Part shown: positions 17,685 to 27,374 of the stretch, piece by piece
Layout: the number at the start of each line of letters is the position of its first letter
Position numbering within the stretch: position 1 is the first letter of the stretch
From: Salticus scenicus
Lineage: Eukaryota > Arthropoda > Arachnida > Araneae > Salticidae
Assembly: GCA_963930645.1 (NCBI GenBank)
Contig: CAWVNO010001198.1
Span: 1,051,001 to 1,115,000 of the forward strand
Length of the DNA: 64,000 bases
Direction: 5' to 3'
Position numbers and translations under genes: made by a program
The notes under the pieces: generated by a model
Told to the model about the DNA's origin: nothing
Databases searched by the model: none
What the model saw: only the letters and a program-made list of their open reading frames with translations

Positions 17685-18221
17685 TTATGAGACACTAGCA
17701 AAAATGTTTTCTGTTGGACAGTATTCTATTTCTTCAGGTATACAATCTGAAAAGAAAATACGTCCAGCAACTATGTTTTTTTCATCTTCTTCAGATAATT
17801 TGTAAGGTATAAAATCTGAGACAAATCTATAGGCAGCTGATAAAGTCTTATCTCTTCCATTATAGTCATAATCTAACAATATAATAGAATCGTAAAATTT
17901 TTTCAAATAGGTATACGTTGGTCTGTCGATAGCCACTATCTCAATCTCTTGATCGCTTTCCAAACATTTTTGTACATATGTAAGCATGGCTTTGAAATTA
18001 AGCAAACTAATTTCATGATTTAGTTTCATAAATGACTGATAATTGTCAGATTGTACAAAATCATACTTTTGATCTTCATTATTCCATTTAAAATATTTCG
18101 TAAATAATCCAAGTTTAATGGTTTTGAATGGCGGTTTGGTTGAAGTCAGAGTCATTTCCCACGGAATTGGTTTATTTTCGAAAAGGATAAACGAAATATG
18201 AACAGTGCATAATTCTGGCAT
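17685..18221 (-). CDS. Unknown 178 aa protein
   Basis: Intact frame with no membrane segment; acidic C-terminal third, and aromatic N-terminal third with FTKYFKWN. No motif is recognised. Its 3' end abuts a truncated copy of repeat R and its 5' side leads to a TATATATGC and a palindrome, so it looks like an independent accessory unit. Confidence 0.55.
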   Translation of the reverse strand: MPELCTVHISFILFENKPIPWEMTLTSTKPPFKTIKLGLFTKYFKWNNEDQKYDFVQSDNYQSFMKLNHEISLLNFKAMLTYVQKCLESDQEIEIVAIDRPTYTYLKKFYDSIILLDYDYNGRDKTLSAAYRFVSDFIPYKLSEEDEKNIVAGRIFFSDCIPEEIEYCPTENIFASVS

Positions 18222-18299
18222 CGTCAGATCTCAGAGAGCTCAGAAGCTTAAATAACATTTTACCAGAAAAGCAAATGCTTATATATGCACGGGCCATTA

Positions 18300-18300
<1 letters not shown>

Positions 18301-18366
<66 letters not shown>
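18301..18366. terminator. A30T36 palindrome
   Basis: Right flank carries an outward GTGGTGGGCGTGGC box although the gene to the right is leftward. Confidence 0.75.
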
Positions 18367-18367
<1 letters not shown>

Positions 18368-18385
18368 TGGTGGGCGTGGCTTAAC

Positions 18386-19303
18386 TTAAATTAACCTTTT
18401 AGTTATAAGCGTGTCAATAAAATCGGCTACGTCTGATGAATTCGTTTTTATCCAGTCTTTAAAAATTAATCCTGTATTTGTCGTTGGGCAAAAAAGCGTT
18501 TGTTTTAGAAACGTATGTTCTGTCATGCAATCCACTCGTCCTATAAGGGTTTCATTTTGCACTCTTGACAGTTCATGTCTGCACGGAGAAGTTTTGTCGT
18601 CCGGATTTAGATGGAAATATGTGCCACAGTCACAGGTTTTACCATTCCAACCCATAAATGGAAGAGGGTGTGATATATCTCTTAAGCAATAATCTACTGA
18701 GCATACAAATTGAAATGCAGAAATCATAGGCGTTCCGTCTATTGATTTGGATCCGCATTTGCATCGATATCTGAGTTGGTCTCTTAGCGGTTCGTAATAA
18801 TCTTCGATGTTGTCGCCAGCCTCTTCCTGTTTTAAATAGTCCCACAATACATTCGAGTTGTTATCTTGAGCTTCTTCGTTCTTACAAGCGCGTTTCTTAT
18901 CGCCTTTAAACACGATTTCATTTAATGGTAAACAGGACCAGCCTGCCAACGAAAATACATGATAATTGGTTTTTAAATTGCATTTGTCCACGCCTTTTGG
19001 TAAACAATACGTTCCAGGGGTTAATTTTTTATTCATAACGTATATTCGTTCGTTCGCGTCTACGATATGAAATGGTACAAAATCCGTTTCATTGTTGCAA
19101 AATTTTTTACAGTCGCATGGTTCGCTAGACGGGCATTTGAATCCGTGCAGAGGGCAAGCCGATTGAGATATTGGATGAATCATGCGTTCGAGCCAATGCA
19201 TCGGTTCGCTTTTCAAGTGGATGCTAGGCTTGTAGTACAGATTAATCATCGTGACTAAGATGAGTGTAAATAATATCAAAGAAATGTATGTACTCTTTGG
19301 CAT
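18386..19303 (-). CDS. pif-2: PIF-2-like per os infectivity factor (305 aa)
   Basis: PIF-2 is a type II membrane protein of the oral entry complex. I start at the ATG at 19303, right after GACAAAGA; a longer reading begins with TTG. Residues about 5-22 are the signal anchor. Then come many cysteines in the PIF-1/2/3 layout: C-x(7)-C-x(5)-C-x-C-x3-C near 46-64, GTYCLPKG, LAGWSCLPL, RYRCKCGS and a second CDCG block before the end. Those GTYC / GWSC / CKCG elements favour PIF-2 over PIF-1 or PIF-3. Its disulfides are probable targets of P33. Confidence 0.75.
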   Translation of the reverse strand: MPKSTYISLILFTLILVTMINLYYKPSIHLKSEPMHWLERMIHPISQSACPLHGFKCPSSEPCDCKKFCNNETDFVPFHIVDANERIYVMNKKLTPGTYCLPKGVDKCNLKTNYHVFSLAGWSCLPLNEIVFKGDKKRACKNEEAQDNNSNVLWDYLKQEEAGDNIEDYYEPLRDQLRYRCKCGSKSIDGTPMISAFQFVCSVDYCLRDISHPLPFMGWNGKTCDCGTYFHLNPDDKTSPCRHELSRVQNETLIGRVDCMTEHTFLKQTLFCPTTNTGLIFKDWIKTNSSDVADFIDTLITKRLI

Positions 19304-19649
19304 TCTTTGTCTAATGTTCTTGGCTTTCAATTTGGAATTTATACCGGGCCGGCCATGGCATGGACATTACGTCCTGATATGGAAATGGAACGAGTTTACG
19401 CTCATTCGAATTTTACCCAAAGACATTTTCGTTTTAGTTGATAAAGATATCATTTATAGATATGCATCGACTTCATCAAAAGATACTTACATACCAGCGA
19501 TTCGCTTAGACACCCAAATTCAAAAAGAAATTCTACATTATCGCTATTTATTAAATTGGATAAAAGAACCGCCCGTTGCTAAAGCTTACCCCACAAATTT
19601 ATCAAACGAAGTTGAAATTTTAAATCACGTATCTAAAGCATTGCAATAA
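19260..19649 (+). CDS. Membrane-anchored unknown protein, divergent from PIF-2 (129 aa)
   Basis: ATG at 19260 follows ACTAAG, a TAAG-type late start motif; another ATG at 19284 is possible. Residues about 9-24 form a signal anchor, followed by a PGRPWHG turn and a beta-rich lumenal domain. Its 5' coding end overlaps that of PIF-2 by about 44 nt on opposite strands. Size, topology and neighbour suggest a small PIF or virion envelope component. It could be a divergent PIF-6 or PIF-4, but I see no decisive motif. Confidence 0.6.
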   Translation: MSVNNIKEMYVLFGILCLMFLAFNLEFIPGRPWHGHYVLIWKWNEFTLIRILPKDIFVLVDKDIIYRYASTSSKDTYIPAIRLDTQIQKEILHYRYLLNWIKEPPVAKAYPTNLSNEVEILNHVSKALQ

Positions 19650-20130
19650 ATCTACGAAAACTATGAAACGAGCCAGCCGTATACACTTTCACGTTTTTAT
19701 GCTGAGTTTGCACCTCTTTAAGAATTTCATCTTCTTGAAACCATAACTGAAAAAAGCATACGTATTCGACGCCGGTAATGTCTAAATACAAATGAAATAA
19801 TTCCAGGCCAACTTTAACATTTTCGTCTTTATGTATTTGTTTGACTCGAAACGGGTAATATGGAAACACAGACACGTAACGAGGCAATTTCTTACCTAAA
19901 TTTGTATTGTAAAATGGGATTAGAACTACACCCTTGCATGGACGTCTTAAGCGAGTTAGAAGTGGGATACTAGGCTCAAAGGCTATGAAGCCATCTATTT
20001 TCGAATGGGAATAGATGATATCTAACATACGACGGATAAATTGACGAGTTAATTCCATCTTTTGATAAGGTTTAAAGAGTCTGAAATAATGCTGGGCAAC
20101 TTCATGCTGTAGGGCATTGTAATCGAACAT
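19633..20130 (-). CDS. Unknown 165 aa protein
   Basis: Tail-to-tail overlap of 17 nt with the previous gene. Aromatic and basic, no signal peptide, with a hydrophobic VGLELFHLYLDIT and VCFFQLWF stretch. Upstream is a TATATATAAGC and a GTGGGTGTGGCC box, so it may be transcribed by host polymerase. Function unknown. Confidence 0.6.
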   Translation of the reverse strand: MFDYNALQHEVAQHYFRLFKPYQKMELTRQFIRRMLDIIYSHSKIDGFIAFEPSIPLLTRLRRPCKGVVLIPFYNTNLGKKLPRYVSVFPYYPFRVKQIHKDENVKVGLELFHLYLDITGVEYVCFFQLWFQEDEILKEVQTQHKNVKVYTAGSFHSFRRFIAML

Positions 20131-20167
20131 GATGATAGAATGAGTAGAATCTGACCGATCGCGTAGC

Positions 20168-20192
20168 TTATATATAGCTAGGCCACACCCAC
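20168..20192 (-). promoter_or_regulatory. TATA plus GTGGGTGTGGCC promoter
   Basis: Reading leftward: GTGGGTGTGGCC, then TATATATAAGC, about 38 nt before the ATG at 20130. Confidence 0.6.

Positions 20193-20198
<6 letters not shown>

Positions 20199-20266
<68 letters not shown>
20199..20266. terminator. A34T34 palindrome
   Basis: Perfectly balanced arms; lies 10 nt downstream (leftward reading) of the next gene's stop. Confidence 0.8.
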
Positions 20267-20276
20267 CAAGGTTATG

Positions 20277-21245
20277 TTAAATTATTTCGTTCATTATATT
20301 TTGACATAATTGATATTTTTGTACTTTTATGGGGTTGATAAACGTCTTATAATATTCTGTAAAATTTTCCCCAGTTAGTATTTGAAATAAAGGCGTTTGT
20401 TTGCATAAGCGACACCAATATTTTATATCTTGTGTATAATATCCAGTGCCACGCACCCTAAAGAAATATCGGTCTATTAAACACTCTTCTCCATAAAAAG
20501 ATAATTTCATACATTTTAAACACATATGGATTTGTTTTTTATCCTTTACAAAGTAGCATCGAACATAAATTAATTTTAACATTTTATTGTGATTTAAATA
20601 TATTCGATTTTGATTAAAATAGTAAGCGCTATATTTGTCAAATGTGGTATCTATTTCAGAAAATAATATTTCTATAGGTTTATATTTCAAAGAATCCTTA
20701 AGACGTCGTTCTAAACTCTTATATTTTTCTTTAAACTGAGTAGTATGTGTATTGTATTTATCATATTCTTGAACAACTTTTTGAAAAATCCTAGTAGGTA
20801 AATACAAATTCTCGATATCATGAAAATATATAATATTATCCCATATCGTTTGAAGGCACCAATCTTCTAACGTAAAAAAGTGACAGTCGCAAATCTCAAC
20901 AATCTCAAATCCCTTAGGATAAATATTACATATCCTGGCATATCTTTGTCGATCGATTAAATTTATTTTAAATCCAAATAAGAAATCTTTCCAAACGTCT
21001 TGTTCAATTTCATTCTCTGAAGTTATAAATATATGTATATGTGGCTCCAGTACTTTGTTATAATGATATATAGTATTAATGACTTCTATCGAATGGATTT
21101 TGACAATTTTATCAAATAAACTATACGTATTTTGTAGTCGTTTTATTATGGCGTGATATATAAATTTTAAATTTCTATGTTCGTGGCGCCGATATCTACT
21201 ATATACATAATCATCGTCATAAGGATGTGCACATCGCAACTCCAT
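20277..21245 (-). CDS. Zinc-binding-like protein, family Z copy 1 (322 aa)
   Basis: I start at the ATG at 21245 because it matches the start of the paralogue next door and lies about 50 nt below the TATA. Conserved blocks: KFIYxAIIKRxxNxYxLFDKI, EPHIHxFI, KDFLFGFKINLID, FFTLEDW, CLKCxKLxFYGEEC and WCRLCKQTPLFQ. The last two give two C-x2-C pairs and suggest a zinc ribbon. The family is new to me. Two adjacent copies with about half identity suggest an accessory role. Confidence 0.7.
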   Translation of the reverse strand: MELRCAHPYDDDYVYSRYRRHEHRNLKFIYHAIIKRLQNTYSLFDKIVKIHSIEVINTIYHYNKVLEPHIHIFITSENEIEQDVWKDFLFGFKINLIDRQRYARICNIYPKGFEIVEICDCHFFTLEDWCLQTIWDNIIYFHDIENLYLPTRIFQKVVQEYDKYNTHTTQFKEKYKSLERRLKDSLKYKPIEILFSEIDTTFDKYSAYYFNQNRIYLNHNKMLKLIYVRCYFVKDKKQIHMCLKCMKLSFYGEECLIDRYFFRVRGTGYYTQDIKYWCRLCKQTPLFQILTGENFTEYYKTFINPIKVQKYQLCQNIMNEII

Positions 21246-21296
21246 ACATGAAAATAATTCTAAAAATAATGTACAACAGCCAGTAAAGCTACTGCT

Positions 21297-21320
21297 TATA
21301 TATAGCCAAGTCACGCCCAC
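21297..21320 (-). promoter_or_regulatory. TATA plus GTGGGCGTGAC promoter
   Basis: Reading leftward: GTGGGCGTGAC, then TATATATAAGC, about 50 nt before the ATG at 21245. Confidence 0.6.
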
Positions 21321-21343
21321 GCTTCGTTAAGGTTAAGCCAAGG

Positions 21344-21349
<6 letters not shown>

Positions 21350-21414
<65 letters not shown>
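21350..21414. terminator. A-run / T-run palindrome with one C at centre
   Basis: Arms of about 27 and 37. The stop codon of the next leftward gene merges with the T-run edge, so its transcript reads TAA directly into A(n). Confidence 0.75.
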
Positions 21415-21419
<5 letters not shown>

Positions 21420-22384
21420 GTTTCATTTATGGTATATTTACACAACTGATATTTTTGAACTTTTATGGGATTGTTAAAAGTTTTATAATATCTTTCAACA
21501 TTTCCCTCAGTTAGTACTTGAAATAAAGGCGTTTGTTTGCATAAGCGACACCAATGTTTCATATTCAATATAAACTTTTTAGTGCTAAGAATATATACTA
21601 TATTGAAATGTCGTTCAATTAAACACTCTTCTCCATAAAAAAATAATTTCGTGCATTTCAAACACATATGAATTCTTTTATTATCCTTTACAAAGAAGGA
21701 TTGAATTTTATACAAATGATCTGTCAATTTTCTTCTTTCAGGCATGCGATACATTCGACTTTGATTAATATAGTATGCGCTATATTTGTCAAATGTTGTA
21801 TCTATTTTAGAAAATAATTTTTCTATAAGTTTACCTTTCAAAGAATCCTTAAGACGTGGTTCTAAGCTCTCATATTTTTCTTTAAACTGAGTAGTATATA
21901 TATTATAGTTATCATATTTTTGAATAGCTTTTTGTAAGAGCCTAGTAGGCAAATTTAAATTCTCGATATCATGAAAATTTGTAATATTATCCCATATCGT
22001 TTTAAGGGACCAATCTTCTAACGTAAAAAAATGATAATTGCAATTCTCAAGTGTTTGAGGATAGTCCTTATATAGTTTATCATATATTTCATAATCGATT
22101 AAATTTATTTTAAATCCAAATAAGAAATCTTTCCAAACGTCTTGATCAATTTCACTCTCTGAACCTATAAACGCATGTATATGTGGCTCCAGTTGTTCAT
22201 AATGGCGTATATAGTTAATGACTTTTATCGAATGGGTTTTGATAATTTTATCAAATAAATGATACGCATTTTTTTGTTGTTTTATTATGGCTTGATATAT
22301 AAATTTAAAATTTTTATGTTTGTGGGCATGATATATATGATAATAATAACTACTTGAGATACCTTCACATTGACACTTAATCAT
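21413..22384 (-). CDS. Zinc-binding-like protein, family Z copy 2 (323 aa)
   Basis: Paralogue of the gene to its left, with the same ordered blocks (KFIYQAIIKQ, EPHIHAFI, KDFLFGFKINLID, CLKCTKLFFYGEECLIERHF, WCRLCKQTPLFQ). The stop TAA is the first three bases of the A-tract on the coding strand. The two C-x2-C pairs are preserved, which supports metal binding. Role unknown. Confidence 0.7.
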
Positions 22385-22507
22385 GCTTACAAGTGATTTG
22401 AATTACAATGAACTGACTAGGCAAGAGATGAAGACAGAATGAATGTAGCTTGAGTACGGAGCCGCTATTTATACTAAATATAAATCAACCAATCAACCAA
22501 TCAACCA

Positions 22508-22509
<2 letters not shown>

Positions 22510-22576
<67 letters not shown>
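22510..22576. terminator. A30T37 palindrome
   Basis: Left flank is CAACCAATCAACCAATCAAC, the complement of the GGTTGG module, so the pair extends the dyad. Confidence 0.75.
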
Positions 22577-22580
<4 letters not shown>

Positions 22581-23158
22581 ACGGTTGGTTGGTTGGTTTC
22601 TAAAGTTATATTTCTAAAGTTATATTTTTCTCAGTTGGGTTCTAAAGATATTTCTCAGTTGGGTTCTAAAGATATTTCTCAGTTGGCTGCTAAAGCTATA
22701 TTTCTCAGTTGGCTGCTAAAGCTATATTTCTCAGTTGGCTGCTAAAGCTATATTTCTTTAGCCAATCATTGTAGATGGCGCTGCAGTCTATATATATATA
22801 GTATATATATAGTATATCTATTAGGGTGGGTGGGTGTGGAATTTATTTCTTCTACTGTACGGTCATGCATAAATTAGCTCCTGACCCATTTCCTTTAAAA
22901 TATGATGGAATAGCGTTGTTTATAGAATATTGGCTTTGAAAACAAAACTTTTGTCTGACAAATTACAAAATACTGCAGGTTTTCATGAAATCAGAATAGA
23001 TTATAAGCTTTTATAGAAAAATCTAACTCTCCATCAATCTTGCTGAAAACACATTACGAGGCATAGTGACTAGACGACCGTTGCTGGCAAAACACAATGA
23101 GAGTGTAGTCATGTTAGCCATAGTATATATAGACAAGCTTCAAGGGTGGGCGTGGCAC

Positions 23159-23160
<2 letters not shown>
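22577..23160. repeat. Dispersed repeat R, copy 3 (full length)
   Basis: Starts GGTTGGTTGGTTGG, then three near-identical CTCAGTTGG-CTGCTAAAGCTATATTT units, the TATA tract block, TTAGGGTGGGTGGG, ACTGTACGGTCATGCATAAA, and CATTACGAGGCATAGTGACT, ending TATATATAGACAAG and GGGTGGGCGTGGC at the next palindrome. Transcription would run leftward if the TATA is used. Confidence 0.75.

Positions 23161-23219
<59 letters not shown>
23161..23219. terminator. A29-TA-T palindrome
   Basis: The DNA polymerase stop codon lies on its right edge, so the message reads GATTAAAAA directly. Confidence 0.75.
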
Positions 23220-23222
<3 letters not shown>

Positions 23223-26200
23223 CGGATTCTTCTTCTGATGGATATTCGTCGTCTGATAATTCTCTGGGACTGTCATATAATAATTCGTTGTAGCTCGCGT
23301 CAGAATCTGGCGAATTGCGCTCATTATAGGATGTGTCTAACCATTCGTCAATTGAATCTTCGTCGGTCGTTTGATCCATATTAGATAACTCGTCGTCGGA
23401 TGTTTGGTCCATATTGGTTGAATCGTCCAACGTAATTTCTGAATAACTAGTAGCATTACTAACTTCTTCGCAGTCCATTCTATTATTCGACGATTCAATA
23501 ACTGCCTTTTTCGCGCGGCCCCTCTTGCGTTCCTTAAACAAATGATCGTTCTTTGTAAATGTATATTTAACGCCTGGTTCTGTCAATAAAATCAATCGTC
23601 TACCCGTCCGGCTCCAGTGTAAGAGTTCAGCGTTATTGAATCGTTTCCAATGCAGCGAGTTTAATACCATATATCCAGGGTAGAGGGGTTCAGGCAAATG
23701 CCAAAATGCTATGTTTAACAATATACAAAAGGCTTTTCTTTGACCGATGAATAATTTTTCATAATCTACCCACTGACAGTCTGCCGCACTCATAATCCAA
23801 TTGGAGATCTCCTTTTTCGCTACGTCCGCTTGGCTGTAAGTGAATTCGACAAATTCTTCGGTTATGCCTGGATATTTATTGAGAAATTTTACAGCGGCAC
23901 AAGATTTGGATTTATATTCTTCCAATCTTCTAACTTTACGATAAATTGAATATTTTCTTGGATTGCGGCACTTATAAACAACTTCCTGTAAAATTCTAGC
24001 CCATAACTGCCATCCTACTGACGGCGTCATTTTTTCAGGATGTATGAACAGCGCATCCCAAACGGCCGTTATGACTTCATCTTTCAAGTATTGGCCGATT
24101 TCATTAATGTGTTTTTCAAAACCTTTCGTGACTGGCTGGGGGTTGTCCATAGATTCATAAATATAACGTTTTTTAGATATGACGAGTAAGCGTCTCAAGC
24201 GCTGTTCGTATTTCAATTCGACGTTTGGTATATCTAGGAACGCGTTTATGCTATCGCAATTGTCTTTTTCCCACTTATGAACCATCAGACTGTCGGTATC
24301 TGCATAACAAACGTGGAAGCCTAAATTTTTCGCGTAATGGTAGGATCCGAGTAGCTGATATCGAGAAAGGGTTACGATCGACATGGCTATGGGAAGATAG
24401 GCTAGGGTCGAGTCTTTACCGGCCATGACTCCGTAAAGCGAGTTAATTAAAATTTTATAGCCCAGCTGGCTATTGTAATGATAAATGTCTTTCGTTCGTT
24501 TGTATTCAATTTGATGATTTTTACGCAGCGATATGAAATGGCTAACAAAATTAGGTAGAAAGGCTTCCGTCTTCGTATTAATAACTATGGCGTACTCGTC
24601 GATTTCTGGATTGAATGTTGGATAGGTAAATTTGTCTGTCATAGGCCGATCTTCCAAAAAATCATCGTTGCTATGGATGCGGTACGGGATGCAAGTCATT
24701 TTCTGAGCGGTCTCGTTTGCCAGCCATTCGTCGCGGTTCATAATAGTACAAGTGCCATAACATAAATTACTACTCAGCAGAGTGCTAGGATACATGCTGG
24801 CAAAATCCATAATCACTACATCTTCATAATATCGTTCGGGAAAGCAAAAATTTAACGCACCCTGGTAAGTTTTTCCACGGAAAGCTGCTTGGTATTTTAA
24901 ATCGTTTGCTAAACTAATATATTTAGTATTAATCAAAAAACCTCTACATATCGCATGAGTTTTAAAAACCTCTTCTATAAATCGAGAATTGCCCAAATGT
25001 AAACTTTCTACGGTATTCAGTGCCACGATATTGGCCCGTGATAACAAAAACGTAAAAACTGTTTCGAGTTGAAACAATCGATAAACCAATTCCGAGTCTT
25101 TTAAGCAATAATCTAAATATGTGCGAAACGTACCAAATTCAGACGCATCTGAGACTTTGTAGGGTTTCAGCATTTCATAGCATATTTCAGTCTGCGTTTC
25201 TTCCAACAGCTGAGCTGCCAATTCATTGCGATACCAAGCCCATATCCCAACGGTGGCTACTTTAATTTTGGATTCACCACCCAATTTCATTTTAGCTATG
25301 GCATCTAATCTATAACTTGGCAAATCGGCTTTGGAAAATACTCTTGTAAAAGTATAAAGATCTATTACAAATTTACCGTCGAACGAAGCCACATTATCTT
25401 TACCTATTTTAGCAGATTTGTAACGTCGAATGGTACTGTACTGTTTTAGCCATATCAGTTTTGCAATAATACATGGGAAATCGTATGCGTTAATATTATA
25501 GCCAGTTATGATTTGAACGTCGGCTAGCAAAGAATGAAAATGGGCTAGCATCTCGGCCTCAGATGTAAAAGCTGTTGCGCATTCATAATTTGTTAAGGGC
25601 TGAGCTCCGTTGGGAAGTAAATAGAGTATTTGTTTTTGGACCCCATTCCGCTTATTCCATTTAAAAAGGCTAATCATAACGATTTTATCTGTGCTGAAAT
25701 GGCAAATTGGAATATGGTTACCGATTAATGGAACAGTTTCTATATCAAATGCTGCCATCGTCCAATCGGGCTCTTCGAAACAATTGGGGGTCATACTCAA
25801 CGAGGACATGAGATCTAAAGAATTGTTTAGAATTTCGTACCATTTGTAGTAGAAAGAATATGTATTAAATTTTAGACACAGATCAATATAAATTCGCGTC
25901 AGCCAATCCTCGGGGTTATAATAAACCATTTTATAGCAGTTAAATAAGCGTCCAACACTCTTATGAGGGGCTGTCGTATATATTTTATAAAAAGGTTTCG
26001 ATCTATATTCTAATTTGTTTCTAGCTAGCCTATCTTCGAACGAGGGTAAAACTTTTTTGAGTTGAGTGATTTCAATATAGGTGACATCATTACCCGGAAA
26101 ATATTTTTTAATTTTACGAACGACAGTATCAATATTATTTGTACATACCCCTATCCATTCTGTGTAATGTTTAAGTTGTTTTTCGTAATGACCATCCTTA

Positions 26201-26274
26201 TTCAAAAATGATATCTCTACACCAATGACATTTTTTCGACGCCAGGCACAGGACCACTTCGTTGAGAAATTCAT
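23218..26274 (-). CDS. dnapol: Family B DNA polymerase (1018 aa)
   Basis: Replicative polymerase with 3'-5' exonuclease. Exo I FDIET near residues 176-180, exo II GYNINAYD near 258, polymerase motif A DFASMYPS near 487, motif B region ILINSLYG near 605, motif C CYADTDS near 655, and KKRY near 712. All catalytic carboxylates appear present. The C-terminus ends in a long acidic Ser/Asp/Glu tail, unusual for the family, possibly for partner binding. The ATG is at 26274; an upstream GTG could add one residue. A truncated second copy of its exonuclease part lies just upstream. Confidence 0.95.
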
Positions 26275-26304
26275 CACTAAGGAGATTTGAGGAAATACTT
26301 ACGT

Positions 26305-26326
26305 TATATATATATAATATATATAC
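26305..26326 (-). promoter_or_regulatory. TATA-rich leader of DNA polymerase
   Basis: TATATATATAATATATATAC about 30-50 nt upstream of the ATG. Confidence 0.45.
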
Positions 26327-26337
26327 ATATGACCTTG

Positions 26338-26405
<68 letters not shown>
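26338..26405. terminator. A30T38 palindrome
   Basis: Between the DNA polymerase leader and the stop of the exonuclease-like fragment. Confidence 0.75.
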
Positions 26406-26408
<3 letters not shown>

Positions 26409-26957
26409 TTATAATATTTTATATATTTGTTTTATAAAGTAATATAGGCGGAGCACTGACATTATTTTTTTTTCTAAATTATGCATGCGGGCAGTATAAA
26501 TATCTATGGTAGGTTTGCCGTCATACAAAGACACTGTATCGTTATGTATTTTGAAAGATTTGTAACGTGGAAGGATACCGTACAGTTTTAACCATATCAG
26601 TCTTGCAATAATAGGAGTTAAATCGTACGTGTTAATACCATAGCCGATTATAATTTGAACACCGTCTAGCAAAGCATGAAACTGGGTCAGCATCTCAGCT
26701 TCGGATGCAAAAGCTGTCGCGTATTCATAATTTTTTAAGGGTTGCACTCCATTGGGAAGTATATAGAGTATTTGTTTTTCAACAACTCCCTTATTCCATT
26801 TAAGAAGACTGATCATGACGATTATGTCTCCGCAGATACTGTCTCTGACTAATGGAAAATTTTCTATTTTAAAGGTTGCTATGTTCCAATCGGACTTTTC
26901 GATAAAATTGGGAATCAACGAGGTTATGAGACCTGTTACTGGAGGACGTCGAGACAT
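26409..26957 (-). CDS. Truncated DNA polymerase exonuclease-domain paralogue (182 aa)
   Basis: Residues about 10-155 align with residues about 160-310 of the DNA polymerase next door (shared IVMISL-KWNK, KQILY-LPNG-QPL-NYE-ATAF-SEAEML and IA-LIWLK). The exo I FDIET motif is changed to FKIEN, losing the first catalytic aspartate; exo II keeps N-x-YD. The last 25 residues are unrelated. It has its own ATG, TATA-bearing leader and palindrome on either side. It may be a non-catalytic decoy or regulator, or a duplication in decay; the frame is fully open. Confidence 0.75.
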   Translation of the reverse strand: MSRRPPVTGLITSLIPNFIEKSDWNIATFKIENFPLVRDSICGDIIVMISLLKWNKGVVEKQILYILPNGVQPLKNYEYATAFASEAEMLTQFHALLDGVQIIIGYGINTYDLTPIIARLIWLKLYGILPRYKSFKIHNDTVSLYDGKPTIDIYTARMHNLEKKIMSVLRLYYFIKQIYKIL

Positions 26958-27011
26958 AATGAATATGTGGGTACATTAGTTAGCTTATATATAGTCAAGC
27001 TAACCAACATT

Positions 27012-27061
27012 AAAAAAAAAAAAAAAAAAAAAAAAAATTTTTTTTTTTTTTTTTTTTTTTT
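27012..27061. terminator. A26T24 palindrome
   Basis: Left flank CTAACCAACATT, right flank GTTGCTGCCTGGTTGGTTG: another GGTTGG-type dyad. Confidence 0.75.
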
Positions 27062-27173
27062 GTTGCTGCCTGGTTGGTTGCTAAAGTTCATTAACACATA
27101 TCTCGGACTTTACTAAACTTATAAAAATATTATCATGAAGTCAGACTGTTGCTGACTGACAGAGTGAATCCCA

Positions 27174-27350
27174 TTATTTTATTTTAACAATTTTTCCACA
27201 GCGAATACATTTCTTATACAAATTGGGCATTTCATCTATCGCCCTATCTTGTTTTAAAAAAGTTTCATAAGTCGGTTCGTTGCAGCATTTCATAACATTT
27301 GTTTTCTGAATCCATAGTTTGCATTCTTCTTCATTAAATAGAAAATCCAT
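27174..27350 (-). CDS. Small Cys-rich protein (58 aa)
   Basis: A short frame divergent from the PIF-8-like gene. The ATG follows GGCTTTATTAAGA, a TAAG-type late motif. Composition is charged, with Cys at 10, 22, 23, 48 and 51; the closing CIRCGK looks like half of a zinc ribbon. Not recognised by family. Its tight 5' linkage to the virion gene at 27375 and late motif support a real gene. Confidence 0.5.
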   Translation of the reverse strand: MDFLFNEEECKLWIQKTNVMKCCNEPTYETFLKQDRAIDEMPNLYKKCIRCGKIVKIK

Positions 27351-27374
27351 TCTTAATAAAGCCTCGATACAGAA

